Positions 27,166 through 35,762 of a stretch of DNA of 64,000 nt are shown here, piece by piece. Under the pieces are notes generated by a model that did no database searches, was not told the DNA's origin, and was given only the letters and a program-made list of their open reading frames with translations. The translations under genes were made by a program, and so were the position numbers. How positions within the stretch are numbered: position 1 is the first letter of the stretch; each line of letters opens with the position of its first letter. Source of the stretch: Maribacter sp044594925. GTDB lineage: Bacteria > Bacteroidota > Bacteroidia > Flavobacteriales > Flavobacteriaceae. The DNA is taken from NCBI RefSeq assembly GCF_044594925.1, contig NZ_CP138991.1:2604001-2668000 (forward strand), given 5' to 3'.

Positions 27166-27292
27166 GTTTGAATTAGCCCTGGAGTTGGATTTTTTAGATA
27201 ATTGCTCGGTAATCATCTTTTATTCAGCTCCTTAGGGCTATTCTATTAGCTTTCTTCCTAAACAATTAAATATCCTTTATATCTATAATCTT

Positions 27293-28450
27293 ATGAACTT
27301 TGCACTTCAAAAAACTTTAGAACTTCTTATAATTATTGGGTTAGGACTTCTTTTGCAAAGGAAAGTAGCAAAGCAAGATTTAAAGGGAGTTAAGGTACTA
27401 ATCCTAAGTGTTGCCCTTCCTGCGACCATTTTTGTTGCCTTGTTAAAAATAGAATTAAAAGGCACGCTATTAATTTTTCCCATACTGGCATTGACCTTTA
27501 ACCTTCTGATGCTTTTAGCATCTAAATACTTACTTTCGGTCACCCTTCCGATTAAGGAAAATGCAAAAAAGCGTACCTTAATGATGCTCCTGCCATCATT
27601 GGCGCCAGGACTATCCTGTTTTCCTTTCATTGTGGTGTATTTAGGAGATGACTCCTTAGCCTTAGCCGCGATTGCAGATGTAGGAAATAAAATATTCGGT
27701 CTTATTCTTTTGTACATGCTTGCTATGCATTGGTACCAATTAAGGGCACTAAAAGATAAAACCACCTCAACAAAAAGCAAGATGAAAAGTCTTATAATGT
27801 CCCTACTTAATGAACCCATTAACATAGTAATTGTATTAGGACTCATAATGTTGGCTGTTGGGCTTAACTTATCATCACTACCTAGTTTTCTTGAAAATAC
27901 CGTACTTAGCATGAAAGTACTAATGACACCTTTGGTTCTGTTGTTTATTGGAATGGCCGTGCGTATTAAATCTGGCGAATTCGGCGTAATTATAAACATG
28001 TTAATCCGAAGAGCTGGACTTACCTTTTGCCTTTCCAGTATTTTTGTTTTTCTATTTCCCTCTTTAACCCCAGCACTTATTTTATTACTAGTAGTTTTTC
28101 CTCAAAGTTCTTGTAGTTTCTGGCCTTTTGCCCATATGAGTGCCATTAACGCCATGGAGGAGAGAGATGAACATCCGGAACCTACTTTTGATATAAATTT
28201 TGCGGTCAATGTACTAGCCTGCTCTTTGCCTTTCTCAACTATATTGATAATCGGAATTTTTTCTTTCAGTGATTTCTTTATCAGCGCTCCTACTTTATTT
28301 GGTATAGGTCTGGCTGCACTAGGAATTTCATATGCGCCACATATTCTTAAGTCCAAAAGCTTTTTAAGGGACCGGGAAAAAGAAAAGTTTGATTCGCCAA
28401 TTATCGAATCAGAACTAAAAATTGTGGAAAATGATCAAAATAAAGAGTAA
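27293..28450 (+). CDS. AEC-family (auxin efflux carrier-like) permease
   Basis: A 385-residue inner-membrane protein with about ten helices in the two five-helix repeats of the AEC/bile-acid superfamily, and a charged C-terminal tail. Bacterial members carry small carboxylates such as malate or malonate, or amino-acid-like compounds. It begins 127 bases after the exported aminotransferase on the same strand and may complete an outer-membrane to cytoplasm uptake path, or export a product; direction cannot be read from sequence. An imperfect inverted repeat (TAGCCCT 27174-27180 with AGGGCTA 27234-27240) lies in the gap. Confidence 0.85.
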   Translation: MNFALQKTLELLIIIGLGLLLQRKVAKQDLKGVKVLILSVALPATIFVALLKIELKGTLLIFPILALTFNLLMLLASKYLLSVTLPIKENAKKRTLMMLLPSLAPGLSCFPFIVVYLGDDSLALAAIADVGNKIFGLILLYMLAMHWYQLRALKDKTTSTKSKMKSLIMSLLNEPINIVIVLGLIMLAVGLNLSSLPSFLENTVLSMKVLMTPLVLLFIGMAVRIKSGEFGVIINMLIRRAGLTFCLSSIFVFLFPSLTPALILLLVVFPQSSCSFWPFAHMSAINAMEERDEHPEPTFDINFAVNVLACSLPFSTILIIGIFSFSDFFISAPTLFGIGLAALGISYAPHILKSKSFLRDREKEKFDSPIIESELKIVENDQNKE

Positions 28451-28485
28451 TCGATGAGGTGAAAACCAGTTAATTCTGCATTATG

Positions 28486-29838
28486 TCAATATGCCTCCTT
28501 CATCCATTTATAGGGCTTACGATTAATCCATAAGCCTCTAGTAAAGTCTGGAAAATCTTGAGGCTCCCCATTATTGGCAATAGAAAGCTCGGAAAGTGGA
28601 GTTACGGCACTCCACGCTGCCGCATCATAAGCATCCATGGGGGGAGCTATATTTGCTTTTGCGGACTCCACAAAAGAATTCAACACAAAAAAATCCATAC
28701 CACCATGGCCTGCATCCAAAGCATATTCACCGTATTTTTTCCATAAAGGATGATCATACTTATTCAACCAGTCAGTAGCTTCATCCCAACGATGTGGTTC
28801 TGATTTACCCTCCACATAGATTCTATTTCCATCAACCTCCCATAATCCATTGGCCCCTTGCACCCTGAACCCTAAGGAATAGGGTCTGGGCAAATTACAA
28901 TCGTGCGTTATGATTATCGTTTCTCCGTTTGCTGTAGCTATCGTAGTCGTAATAACATCACCTTGTTTAAACTTGACCTTGGCATTGGGATGATCTTCAC
29001 CTCCAACTTGTAAGACATAATTATGTAAACCAATGGCTTTAGTAGAATTGGAAGTTAGCGACATAAACCTATTACCACGATTTATATCTGCCATTACGGC
29101 AATTGGACCTAAGCCGTGCGTAGGATATACATCAGCATTTCTCTTCACAGAATGATTGGTACGCCATTTAGATTCTGAAATTCCTTTTTTTCCAAATTCC
29201 GCCCCTCTACCATAGGCGGTTTTTCCATCATTGAATTTCACGTGACGTAAATCATGTTGATACCCGCATCTAAAATGCACCAGTTCGCCAAAAACATTCG
29301 CTTTAACCATATTAAGGACGGCTAAGATGTCCCTTCTATAATTTACGTTCTCTAAAATCATCAAATGTGAGCCCGTTGCCTCGTGTGTATTCACCAAATC
29401 CCAACATTCTTCCATGGTGTTCGATGCAGAAACCTCAACACCTGTATATTTACCCGCTTTCATTGCATCTACTGCCATACGTGTATGCCATAACCAAGGT
29501 GTAGAAATAATAACGGCATCTACTTCTTTCAAATCCAAAAGGTTTCTATAGTCATAATCATTAGCTCCGAATATTTGAGGCACTTTTGCTCCAGATTTTG
29601 AAATTAAATCCTTGGCTATGGTAATCCTGTTAACGTCTATATCACAAATAGCAACAATATTAACATCTTTTCGAAGTAATAAGTTTTGAAGATGGTTAGT
29701 TCCTCTTAGCCCTACTCCAATCAGCGCTACGTTTAACCTATCCGCCGGACTATAAAGTTTGGTCGCAAAGCTTGGAACCGCAAATAAGCCTGCGCTTGCG
29801 ATTGATGTATTTTTAATGAAATTTCGTCTCGTAGCCAT
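28486..29838 (-). CDS. Exported GH109-type NAD-dependent glycosidase (alpha-N-acetylgalactosaminidase-like)
   Basis: A 450-residue Gfo/Idh/MocA-fold protein with a twin-arginine signal (TRRNFIK at residue 3). It closely follows the GH109 pattern known from the Elizabethkingia enzyme: GVGLRG (41-46) for NAD, STPWLWHTRMAVDAMKAGK, MILENVNYRRDILAVLNMV, GYQHDLR, WRTNHS, YPTHGLGP, DINRGNR, and GHGGMDFFV near the end. GH109 enzymes cleave terminal alpha-GalNAc by an NAD redox cycle with retention of configuration. Predicted periplasmic. It is divergent from a nucleotidyltransferase/NahK-like kinase pair that could use released HexNAc. Substrate is inferred from the family. Confidence 0.88.
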   Translation of the reverse strand: MATRRNFIKNTSIASAGLFAVPSFATKLYSPADRLNVALIGVGLRGTNHLQNLLLRKDVNIVAICDIDVNRITIAKDLISKSGAKVPQIFGANDYDYRNLLDLKEVDAVIISTPWLWHTRMAVDAMKAGKYTGVEVSASNTMEECWDLVNTHEATGSHLMILENVNYRRDILAVLNMVKANVFGELVHFRCGYQHDLRHVKFNDGKTAYGRGAEFGKKGISESKWRTNHSVKRNADVYPTHGLGPIAVMADINRGNRFMSLTSNSTKAIGLHNYVLQVGGEDHPNAKVKFKQGDVITTTIATANGETIIITHDCNLPRPYSLGFRVQGANGLWEVDGNRIYVEGKSEPHRWDEATDWLNKYDHPLWKKYGEYALDAGHGGMDFFVLNSFVESAKANIAPPMDAYDAAAWSAVTPLSELSIANNGEPQDFPDFTRGLWINRKPYKWMKEAY

Positions 29839-29959
29839 ATCAAAAATAGTGTTGTTGGTTTCAATTAGTAAATTATGAAAATTAGGTACCCTTTTAAAAA
29901 GATTACCTTAATTTCTTTACCGTACAACTAAAATACAATCTACTTAACACAGCAATTCT

Positions 29960-29967
29960 TATTTTTG
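29960..29967 (+). promoter_or_regulatory. -7 element of the nucleotidyltransferase-kinase operon
   Basis: TATTTTTG is a perfect TAnnTTTG match 18 bp before the ATG at 29986. It overlaps a possible upstream in-frame start, so the inner ATG is the likely start. Confidence 0.6.
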
Positions 29968-29985
29968 CGACCTAAATCAATAACC

Positions 29986-30864
29986 ATGACACTACTTTTA
30001 ATGGCTGCCGGAAGCGGTAGTAGATATGGAAAATTAAAACAGTTTGACGAGTTAGGGCCAAAAGAGGAATTCCTTATGGAATTTGCTATTTATGATGCTA
30101 TCAAAAATGATTTTGAACAAATTGTAGTAATTACCAAAGCAGAGAATGTTACTTTTTTAAAGGACTACCTTAGCGAGCGTCTTCCTGAACATGTAAAACT
30201 TGATGTTTTAGCACAAGAGATTACAGACCTACCCTCTGGAGTTACCTTTACCGGAGAACGCAAAAAACCTTGGGGTACGGCACATGCGGTATGGACTGCC
30301 AGAGATGTGGTCAAAGGACCTTTTGTAGTAATTAATGCTGATGATTTTTACGGTCAGGCTGCTTACAAAAAAGCTGCTGATTTCATGAAATCTGATGATA
30401 GTGCCTATTCTTTATTAGGATATACGCTAAAAGACACGCTGTCCGAACATGGCTCAGTTTCAAGAGGTGTTTGTAAAGTTTCTGGGGACAATCTTGTCTC
30501 TGTAGAAGAACGTTTAAAGCTTGTACAAAAAGGCGATGTGGTATTAGACGAAGATTCTGAACTAGAATTTACGGGAGAAGAGCAAGCCAGTATGAATTTT
30601 TGGGTGTGTAGACCATCAATTTTTGATAAGATAGAATCAGAATTTAGAGCATTTCTAAAGGACGAAGACCGTATTGCGAATAGCGAGTTGTACCTGCCTT
30701 TTATGGTACAAGAAATGCTACAAGCCAAGGAAATAGAAGTTAAATGCATTCCATCTGGTGGAGATTGGTTTGGTGTTACTTATGCCAGTGACAAAGAAAA
30801 GGCCATGGAAAGTCTTTCTAGCAAGACCAAGCAAGGACAGTATGTTTCCCCCTTATGGAACTAA
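29986..30864 (+). CDS. Sugar-phosphate nucleotidyltransferase
   Basis: A 292-residue protein of the NTP_transferase family. The N-terminal LLLMAAGSGSRYG with the downstream Lys (KLKQFDELGP) is the nucleotide-binding loop; INADDFYG near 112 gives the metal-binding Asp. Such enzymes join a sugar 1-phosphate to a nucleotide. It overlaps the next gene, a NahK-like kinase, by ten bases, so the two are translated together and probably act in sequence: the kinase makes HexNAc 1-phosphate and this enzyme makes the UDP-sugar. The exact sugar and nucleotide are inference. Confidence 0.88.
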   Translation: MTLLLMAAGSGSRYGKLKQFDELGPKEEFLMEFAIYDAIKNDFEQIVVITKAENVTFLKDYLSERLPEHVKLDVLAQEITDLPSGVTFTGERKKPWGTAHAVWTARDVVKGPFVVINADDFYGQAAYKKAADFMKSDDSAYSLLGYTLKDTLSEHGSVSRGVCKVSGDNLVSVEERLKLVQKGDVVLDEDSELEFTGEEQASMNFWVCRPSIFDKIESEFRAFLKDEDRIANSELYLPFMVQEMLQAKEIEVKCIPSGGDWFGVTYASDKEKAMESLSSKTKQGQYVSPLWN

Positions 30865-31940
30865 AAAATAGTAATTATACCCTAGAAGAATTACGCATTG
30901 TTCTAGGGTATTTTTCTATCGATGTAACTTCCTTTCATCTAAAGGTATTAACCGCTGGTTATATAAACGATACCTTTTTGGTATCCCGTTCAGACAAACC
31001 CTTATATATTCTACAACGTATTAATCACGATATTTTCGAAGATATTGATGGTTTAATGCAAAACGTATCAAGCGCTCTTAAGGTGCTCAAAGCAACTGAT
31101 TACGCACAAATAATCATGGTCTCAACAACATCTGGCAACTACCATGTTAAAGCTTTTGATGGGTACTGGCGTTTAATGACTTTTATTCCGAACAGCACCA
31201 CATTTAATACGACTACTAAAGAATATATTGCGTATGAAGCGGGGCGAATAATTGGAAAATTTCATGCCTTGCTACAACATGAAAATCCTATGGAATATGC
31301 GGATACCATTCCTAATTTTCATAATCTATCTCACAGGTCCGTAGCGTTTAAGGATGCCCTAAGAGATGCTGATCCATCAAAATTAGAAATAGCCGATGCC
31401 GCTATCAAATATGCAAAAAGCACTTTACAAAAACTAAAGACTATTCCCGTTGACAAACTTACGTTGCGTGTTTGCCATAATGATACCAAATTAAATAATA
31501 TACTTTTCTCCAAGGAAACGAATAAGGCGCTTGCCCTTATTGATTTGGACACTATTATGAAGGGATATTTCTTTTATGATTTTGGAGATACCGTACGCAC
31601 TATTGTGAATACCGCGCCTGAAGACGAGCAGGACCACAGTAAAATAACATTTAATCTTAACCTCTTGGAATCTTTCGTAAAAGGGCTCTCTAGCAATTCA
31701 TCTTTCCTAACAAAAGCAGAATTAGCATCCTTGCCATTAGGAACTGTTTTTATGCCCTTTATCCATGGGTTAAGAGCTTTGACAGATTATTTGAACAATA
31801 ATAAGTATTACAAAGTCTCCTATGAGAATCAGAATCTGGACCGCTGTAAGAGTTTATTTGCTTTTTCAGAAAAAGCGTGGGCAAATCAGAAAGAAATACA
31901 GGATATTTTAGCGAACTATTTTCCAGAATTATTAGCGTAG
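30855..31940 (+). CDS. N-acetylhexosamine 1-kinase-like (NahK family) phosphotransferase
   Basis: A 361-residue kinase with the aminoglycoside-phosphotransferase fold. It matches the NahK pattern of Bifidobacterium along its length: YINDTFLV, PLYILQRINHDIF, WRLMTFIPNS, the catalytic VCHNDTKLNNIL (H208, D210), the metal-binding LIDLDTI, and YDFGDTVR. NahK phosphorylates GlcNAc or GalNAc at C1 to start salvage into UDP-sugars. It overlaps the nucleotidyltransferase gene by ten bases. Length is the same as NahK. Specificity is not proven by sequence. Confidence 0.87.
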   Translation: MELKNSNYTLEELRIVLGYFSIDVTSFHLKVLTAGYINDTFLVSRSDKPLYILQRINHDIFEDIDGLMQNVSSALKVLKATDYAQIIMVSTTSGNYHVKAFDGYWRLMTFIPNSTTFNTTTKEYIAYEAGRIIGKFHALLQHENPMEYADTIPNFHNLSHRSVAFKDALRDADPSKLEIADAAIKYAKSTLQKLKTIPVDKLTLRVCHNDTKLNNILFSKETNKALALIDLDTIMKGYFFYDFGDTVRTIVNTAPEDEQDHSKITFNLNLLESFVKGLSSNSSFLTKAELASLPLGTVFMPFIHGLRALTDYLNNNKYYKVSYENQNLDRCKSLFAFSEKAWANQKEIQDILANYFPELLA

Positions 31941-32021
31941 TGGTAACTGAAAAATTAATGATTTTCTTTTTTTAACAAAGCGCTAACCCAACGATTTATC
32001 GGCTTAAGACCAATACAAACT

Positions 32022-32057
32022 AAAAAGAGTCCGATTAATTAAAATCAGACTCTTTTA
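32022..32057. terminator. Bidirectional terminator hairpin
   Basis: AAAAGAGTC (32023-32031) and GACTCTTTT (32048-32056) form a stem extended inward by GATT/AATC with one mismatch. A and T tracts on both sides allow use on either strand. Confidence 0.7.
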
Positions 32058-32224
32058 CGAGAACACTATATGAAAATGAAAAATTATAATTCGTTTTAAT
32101 TACATAGTAAAAGTACCTCCTTGCTCTCCAGTTTGAAACAAATTGTTGTAAACTATAGCAAAATTGTGGTGAAAACTATATTTGATGTTATTTACACGTT
32201 TTATTCTCAGAAAATAAACCGCAT

Positions 32225-32289
32225 AAAAAAGCCGATGCTCCCATCGGCTCTAACTAACTCAAAAAATAAGAACGTATGTTCCAAAGAAC
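32225..32289 (-). ncRNA. Candidate small RNA with anti-SusC-leader seed
   Basis: On the minus strand a perfect -7 element TATTTTTG (32294-32301) is followed by about 65 bases with small-RNA architecture. First comes a 5' hairpin TGTTC-TTTG-GAACA (32290-32277), then an unpaired stretch with TTTGAGTTAGTT (32263-32252), then the terminator GCCGATG-GGAG-CATCGGC (32248-32231) and six T. The unpaired 12-mer is complementary, apart from a one- or two-base bulge, to the leaders just before the start codons at 44242 and 22451. No reading frame is present. It could instead be only the trailer of the acyl-CoA dehydrogenase transcript, which points the same way. Confidence 0.5.
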
Positions 32290-32350
32290 AGCTCAAAAAT
32301 AATTCGTTCTCTTTGGTTATATGTTAAGGCAATTTGAGGAATATGTTATT

Positions 32351-33529
32351 TTATTTAAAGGCCTGATGACCTGTGATATCTGCACCGGTAATAAGAAGGT
32401 GAATATCATGTGTTCCTTCATAGGTGATAACACTTTCTAAATTCATCATATGGCGCATTATACTATACTCGCCTGTAATTCCCATACCTCCAAGCACCTG
32501 CCTTGCTTCACGGGCAATTTTTATAGCCATATCCACATTGTTCCGTTTTGCCATGGATATTTGTGCCGTAGTAGCCTTACCCTCATTTTTTAATTGACCT
32601 AAACGAAAAGCAAGTAACTGTGCTTTTGTGATTTCAGTTATCATCTCGGCCAGTTTTTTCTGTTGCAGTTGCATAGCGGCAATGGGTTTCCCAAACTGTA
32701 CCCGTTCTTTGGCATATCGCAAAGCCGTATCATAACAATCCATAGCAGCACCAATAGCTCCCCAAGCAATTCCGTACCTAGCAGAATCTAAACATCCTAA
32801 AGGAGCTCCAAGTCCGGTTTTATTGGGCAACAAGTTTTCCTTTGGTACTTTAACGTTATCAAAAATAAGTTCTCCCGTAGCAGATGCTCTAAGCGACCAT
32901 TTGTTATGAGTTTCTGGAGTTGAAAAACCTTCCATTCCTCTTTCCACGATTAAACCGTGTATTCTACCTTCTTCATTTTTGGCCCATACTACTGCAATGT
33001 CAGCAAACGGGGAATTAGATATCCATAGCTTAGCGCCGTTTAAAAGATAATGGTCGCCCATATCCTTATACTTTGTCTCCATCCCTCCCGGGTTTGACCC
33101 GTGATTAGGTTCTGTAAGACCAAAACAGCCCATCATTTCTCCGCTAGCTAATTTTGGCAAGTATTTTTTACGCTGCTCTTCAGTACCGTAGGTAAAAATC
33201 GGATACATAACTAGAGAGGATTGTACAGAGGCTGTAGATCGTACACCGCTATCTCCACGCTCTATCTCTTGCATGATAAGACCATAACTTATTTGGTCCA
33301 AGCCCGCACCTCCATATTCAACCGGAATATAGGGACCAAACGCGCCAATTTCGGCAAGACCGCCAATGATTTGATTTGGAAAAGCCGCCTTTTGCGCATA
33401 TTCCTCAATAATAGGAGAAACAGCTCTTTTTACCCACTGGCGTGCAGCATCTCTTACGAGAAGGTGCTCTTCTGAAAATAAGTCGTCCAAGTTGTAATAA
33501 TCAGGAGCTTCAAATAGGTCAGGTCTCAT
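32351..33529 (-). CDS. Acyl-CoA dehydrogenase, glutaryl-CoA dehydrogenase-like
   Basis: A 392-residue FAD enzyme of the acyl-CoA dehydrogenase family, cytoplasmic. It has the N-terminal helical domain (RPDLFEAPDYYNLDDLFSEE, typical of GCDH), the beta domain (CFGLTEPNHGS, WISNSPFADIAVVWA) and the C-terminal helical domain with the catalytic glutamate in TYEGTHDIHLLITG. The match to glutaryl-CoA dehydrogenases, which dehydrogenate and decarboxylate glutaryl-CoA in lysine and tryptophan breakdown, is good. The ATG at 33527-33529 is preferred over one 18 bases upstream. It follows trmN6 by 56 bp on the same strand. Confidence 0.9.
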   Translation of the reverse strand: MRPDLFEAPDYYNLDDLFSEEHLLVRDAARQWVKRAVSPIIEEYAQKAAFPNQIIGGLAEIGAFGPYIPVEYGGAGLDQISYGLIMQEIERGDSGVRSTASVQSSLVMYPIFTYGTEEQRKKYLPKLASGEMMGCFGLTEPNHGSNPGGMETKYKDMGDHYLLNGAKLWISNSPFADIAVVWAKNEEGRIHGLIVERGMEGFSTPETHNKWSLRASATGELIFDNVKVPKENLLPNKTGLGAPLGCLDSARYGIAWGAIGAAMDCYDTALRYAKERVQFGKPIAAMQLQQKKLAEMITEITKAQLLAFRLGQLKNEGKATTAQISMAKRNNVDMAIKIAREARQVLGGMGITGEYSIMRHMMNLESVITYEGTHDIHLLITGADITGHQAFK

Positions 33530-33585
33530 AATCAATATTTTTATCAAAGGTAATTAAAGAAATATAACGATTAAAAACACTATTG

Positions 33586-34299
33586 TTACATTTTTAAATA
33601 AAATGCTTTGGTGAGTTCTGTATACTCCAACGTGTATTCGTGCCTTTTTATTTCAATATTCAGAGCTTTAATAACAGGATTTGTCTTCTTAAAACTAAGC
33701 TCGAGCAAAGACCTTTTAAATGGAGAAGTGACCTTACCCCTTACATGAAGTATACGCTTAGGGTATAAGCCGTAATTCAAAGCCAACGCTAAAAAATTAT
33801 CTTCTTCCCTAAATGGAATTACAACCGAGAAGATACCGGTAGGAGATAGTAGTTTTGGAATACTAGCCAACAACTCATCAAAAGGTAGGGCACTATTTTG
33901 TCTTGCTTTATCCCTGGAGCTGTTTCCACTGGAAACATCTTCCGTGTAAAATGGCGGATTAGAAATAATTAAATCATAAGGTGCCTCAATTTCATCGACC
34001 ATTTCATCTAAGCCGGCATGATAGCAGAAAAGACGGTCTCCCCAAGGTGAGGCTTCAAAATTTTCTACACATTGCTCATAGGCGTCTTCATCAATTTCTA
34101 TGGCATCTATAGTTTCCGCATTACTTCTCTGAGCTAGCATAAGTGCAATAAGCCCGGTTCCTGCTCCGATATCCAAAATAGACATAGGATTATTATCTAA
34201 TGAGGTCCATGCACCGATCAACACGCCGTCCGTACCAATTTTCATGGCACAACGATCTTGATGAACAGCAAACTGTTTAAAATAAAATGGCTTACTCAT
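33586..34299 (-). CDS. trmN6: tRNA1(Val) (adenine-37-N6)-methyltransferase
   Basis: A 237-residue class I SAM-dependent methyltransferase. N-terminal FKQFAVHQDRCAMKIGTDGVLIGAW is the family signature, ILDIGAGTGLIALML the SAM loop, and ISNPPFY the catalytic NPPF/Y motif for adenine N6 methylation. Its start codon overlaps the stop of the upstream sulfatase (ATGA). I recall that in flavobacteria this gene usually follows rimM; here rimM lies 18 kb away with the glycan locus in between. Confidence 0.9.
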   Translation of the reverse strand: MSKPFYFKQFAVHQDRCAMKIGTDGVLIGAWTSLDNNPMSILDIGAGTGLIALMLAQRSNAETIDAIEIDEDAYEQCVENFEASPWGDRLFCYHAGLDEMVDEIEAPYDLIISNPPFYTEDVSSGNSSRDKARQNSALPFDELLASIPKLLSPTGIFSVVIPFREEDNFLALALNYGLYPKRILHVRGKVTSPFKRSLLELSFKKTNPVIKALNIEIKRHEYTLEYTELTKAFYLKM

Positions 34300-35762
34300 T
34301 CTAACTGTCCTGCCATTCTAGTTTCAGAACCTTCTAAATCCAATAAGGCATCTCCCAAACGAAAACGCATATCGTTGGCCAATAGCTTAATTTCGTTTAC
34401 GATATCTGGATTTTGCTCAGCCACATTTTTGGTTTCACTTTTGTCACTCACCAGGTCATAAAGTTCAATTTCCTCCATATCAATCATTCTATAATCTCCG
34501 GGAAGGCCATCCGCACCTAGCTCTTGACCGTTCATAGTCCTGTAGCGATGTGGAAAATATAATTTCCATTTTCCATAACGTACGCCAAAAAGTTCATTGA
34601 CCCTATAATAAAAGAAATAAGCCTCTTGAGGACTCTTGTTTTCTTCACCTGTTAAAAGTTTCCATACGCTTTTACCGTCAATAACAGTGTCAGGTAAGGG
34701 AGCTTTGGTCTCTTCTGCAATCGAAGGCAAAATATCTATTGCCATTACAGGAATATCTATTGTTTTACCTGCAGGAATAGCCTTAGGGTATTTAATGATA
34801 AAAGGTTCTCGCTGGCCACCTTCCCAAGCAGTTCCCTTGCCTTCTCTGAGTGGAAAAGCACTACCGGCGTGATTTCCATAAGATAACCATGGGCCATTAT
34901 CCGACGTAAAAATGACTATGGTGTTCCTTTCTAAATCGTTCGCCTTTAATTCATCCATTATCTGACCAACAGACCAATCGATCTCCATAATCACATCACC
35001 ATAGAGTCCTCTATCAGATTTACCTTTAAATTTATTCGAAACAAATAAAGGCACGTGTGGTTGCGGATGGGGAACATACAAAAAGAAAGGATTATCCTTA
35101 TTCTTTTTAATGAAGGAAACACTGCGTTCCGTAATTTGAGTGGTTAATTGTGATTGTTCCTCCAAGGTATCTATCACCGTCTCGTTCTCATATAAGGGTA
35201 AGTCGGGAAAATTAAAAATAGGACCTTGTTGTGGATGATAGGGCCACATATCATTAGAGTATGGAATACCAAACCACTCATCGAAACCATGTCTAGTGGG
35301 CAAAAACTTTTTATGGTGCCCCAAATGCCATTTTCCATAAATTGCCGTGGCATATCCTTTTGCTTTTAACATTTCTGCCAAAGTAGTTTCCGAAGCATTA
35401 ATACCATGTGTATTACCAGGACCTAAAGCATTATGGATACCGATACGATTAGGATAGCAACCGGTCAAAATTCCCGCTCTAGAAGCTGAACAAACCGCTT
35501 GTGCGGCATAATAACTTGTTAGTATTGTACCTTCTTTTGCCATCCGATCTAAATTCGGCGTTGCAATATCAGTAGCGCCAAAAACACCAACATCGTTGTA
35601 GCCTTGGTCATCCGTAAAAATGAGTATTACATTTGGAGGCCTATCTATGGTTTCTTTCTTGGCTCTCCTGTCCGCACAACTCATCATTAACCCTGTAAAA
35701 AAAGCTAAAGCTAGCGCACAGAAAAGGAATGTGCTTCTTAATTTTATAGTTTTATTCTGCAT
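34296..35762 (-). CDS. Sulfatase lipoprotein (S1 family)
   Basis: A 488-residue protein with a lipoprotein signal (TGLMMSC, Cys29). The sulfatase fold begins NVILIFTDDQGYNDVG with the metal-binding Asp pair; the active-site Cys91 lies in C-S-A-S-R and must be converted to formylglycine. GKWHLGHH and TSDNGPW complete the metal and substrate sites. It removes sulfate esters from a glycan in the periplasm or at the cell surface; the target sugar is unknown. It overlaps the response regulator gene by 11 bases upstream and trmN6 by four bases downstream, so it belongs to the LytS-LytTR operon. Confidence 0.93.
   Translation of the reverse strand: MQNKTIKLRSTFLFCALALAFFTGLMMSCADRRAKKETIDRPPNVILIFTDDQGYNDVGVFGATDIATPNLDRMAKEGTILTSYYAAQAVCSASRAGILTGCYPNRIGIHNALGPGNTHGINASETTLAEMLKAKGYATAIYGKWHLGHHKKFLPTRHGFDEWFGIPYSNDMWPYHPQQGPIFNFPDLPLYENETVIDTLEEQSQLTTQITERSVSFIKKNKDNPFFLYVPHPQPHVPLFVSNKFKGKSDRGLYGDVIMEIDWSVGQIMDELKANDLERNTIVIFTSDNGPWLSYGNHAGSAFPLREGKGTAWEGGQREPFIIKYPKAIPAGKTIDIPVMAIDILPSIAEETKAPLPDTVIDGKSVWKLLTGEENKSPQEAYFFYYRVNELFGVRYGKWKLYFPHRYRTMNGQELGADGLPGDYRMIDMEEIELYDLVSDKSETKNVAEQNPDIVNEIKLLANDMRFRLGDALLDLEGSETRMAGQLE

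Larger units (their letters stand above)
31941..32350. other. Intergenic region with terminators and a candidate small RNA
   Basis: These 410 bases between the NahK-like kinase and the convergent acyl-CoA dehydrogenase hold no convincing protein gene. From left to right: a weak hairpin with T tract (about 31950-31975), a long bidirectional hairpin (32022-32057), a minus-strand open stretch ending in codons for NNLFQTGEQGGTFTM and a TAA at 32103-32105 that could be a gene remnant, and the candidate small RNA with its promoter and terminator (32225-32301). Confidence 0.7.

Noticed and set aside
27174..27240. Inverted repeat TAGCCCT/AGGGCTA between the aminotransferase and the AEC permease as a terminator
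   Set aside because: A seven-base stem around a loop of more than 50 bases without a T tract is not a convincing terminator.
27307..27999. Open frame of 230 codons opposite the AEC permease gene
   Set aside because: It lies wholly antisense to a clear ten-helix permease; its composition mirrors the hydrophobic codons of that gene.
32121..32327. Open frame of 68 codons on the plus strand
   Set aside because: It runs through the terminator hairpin and the candidate small RNA on the other strand, has low-complexity AT-driven composition and no recognisable domain.
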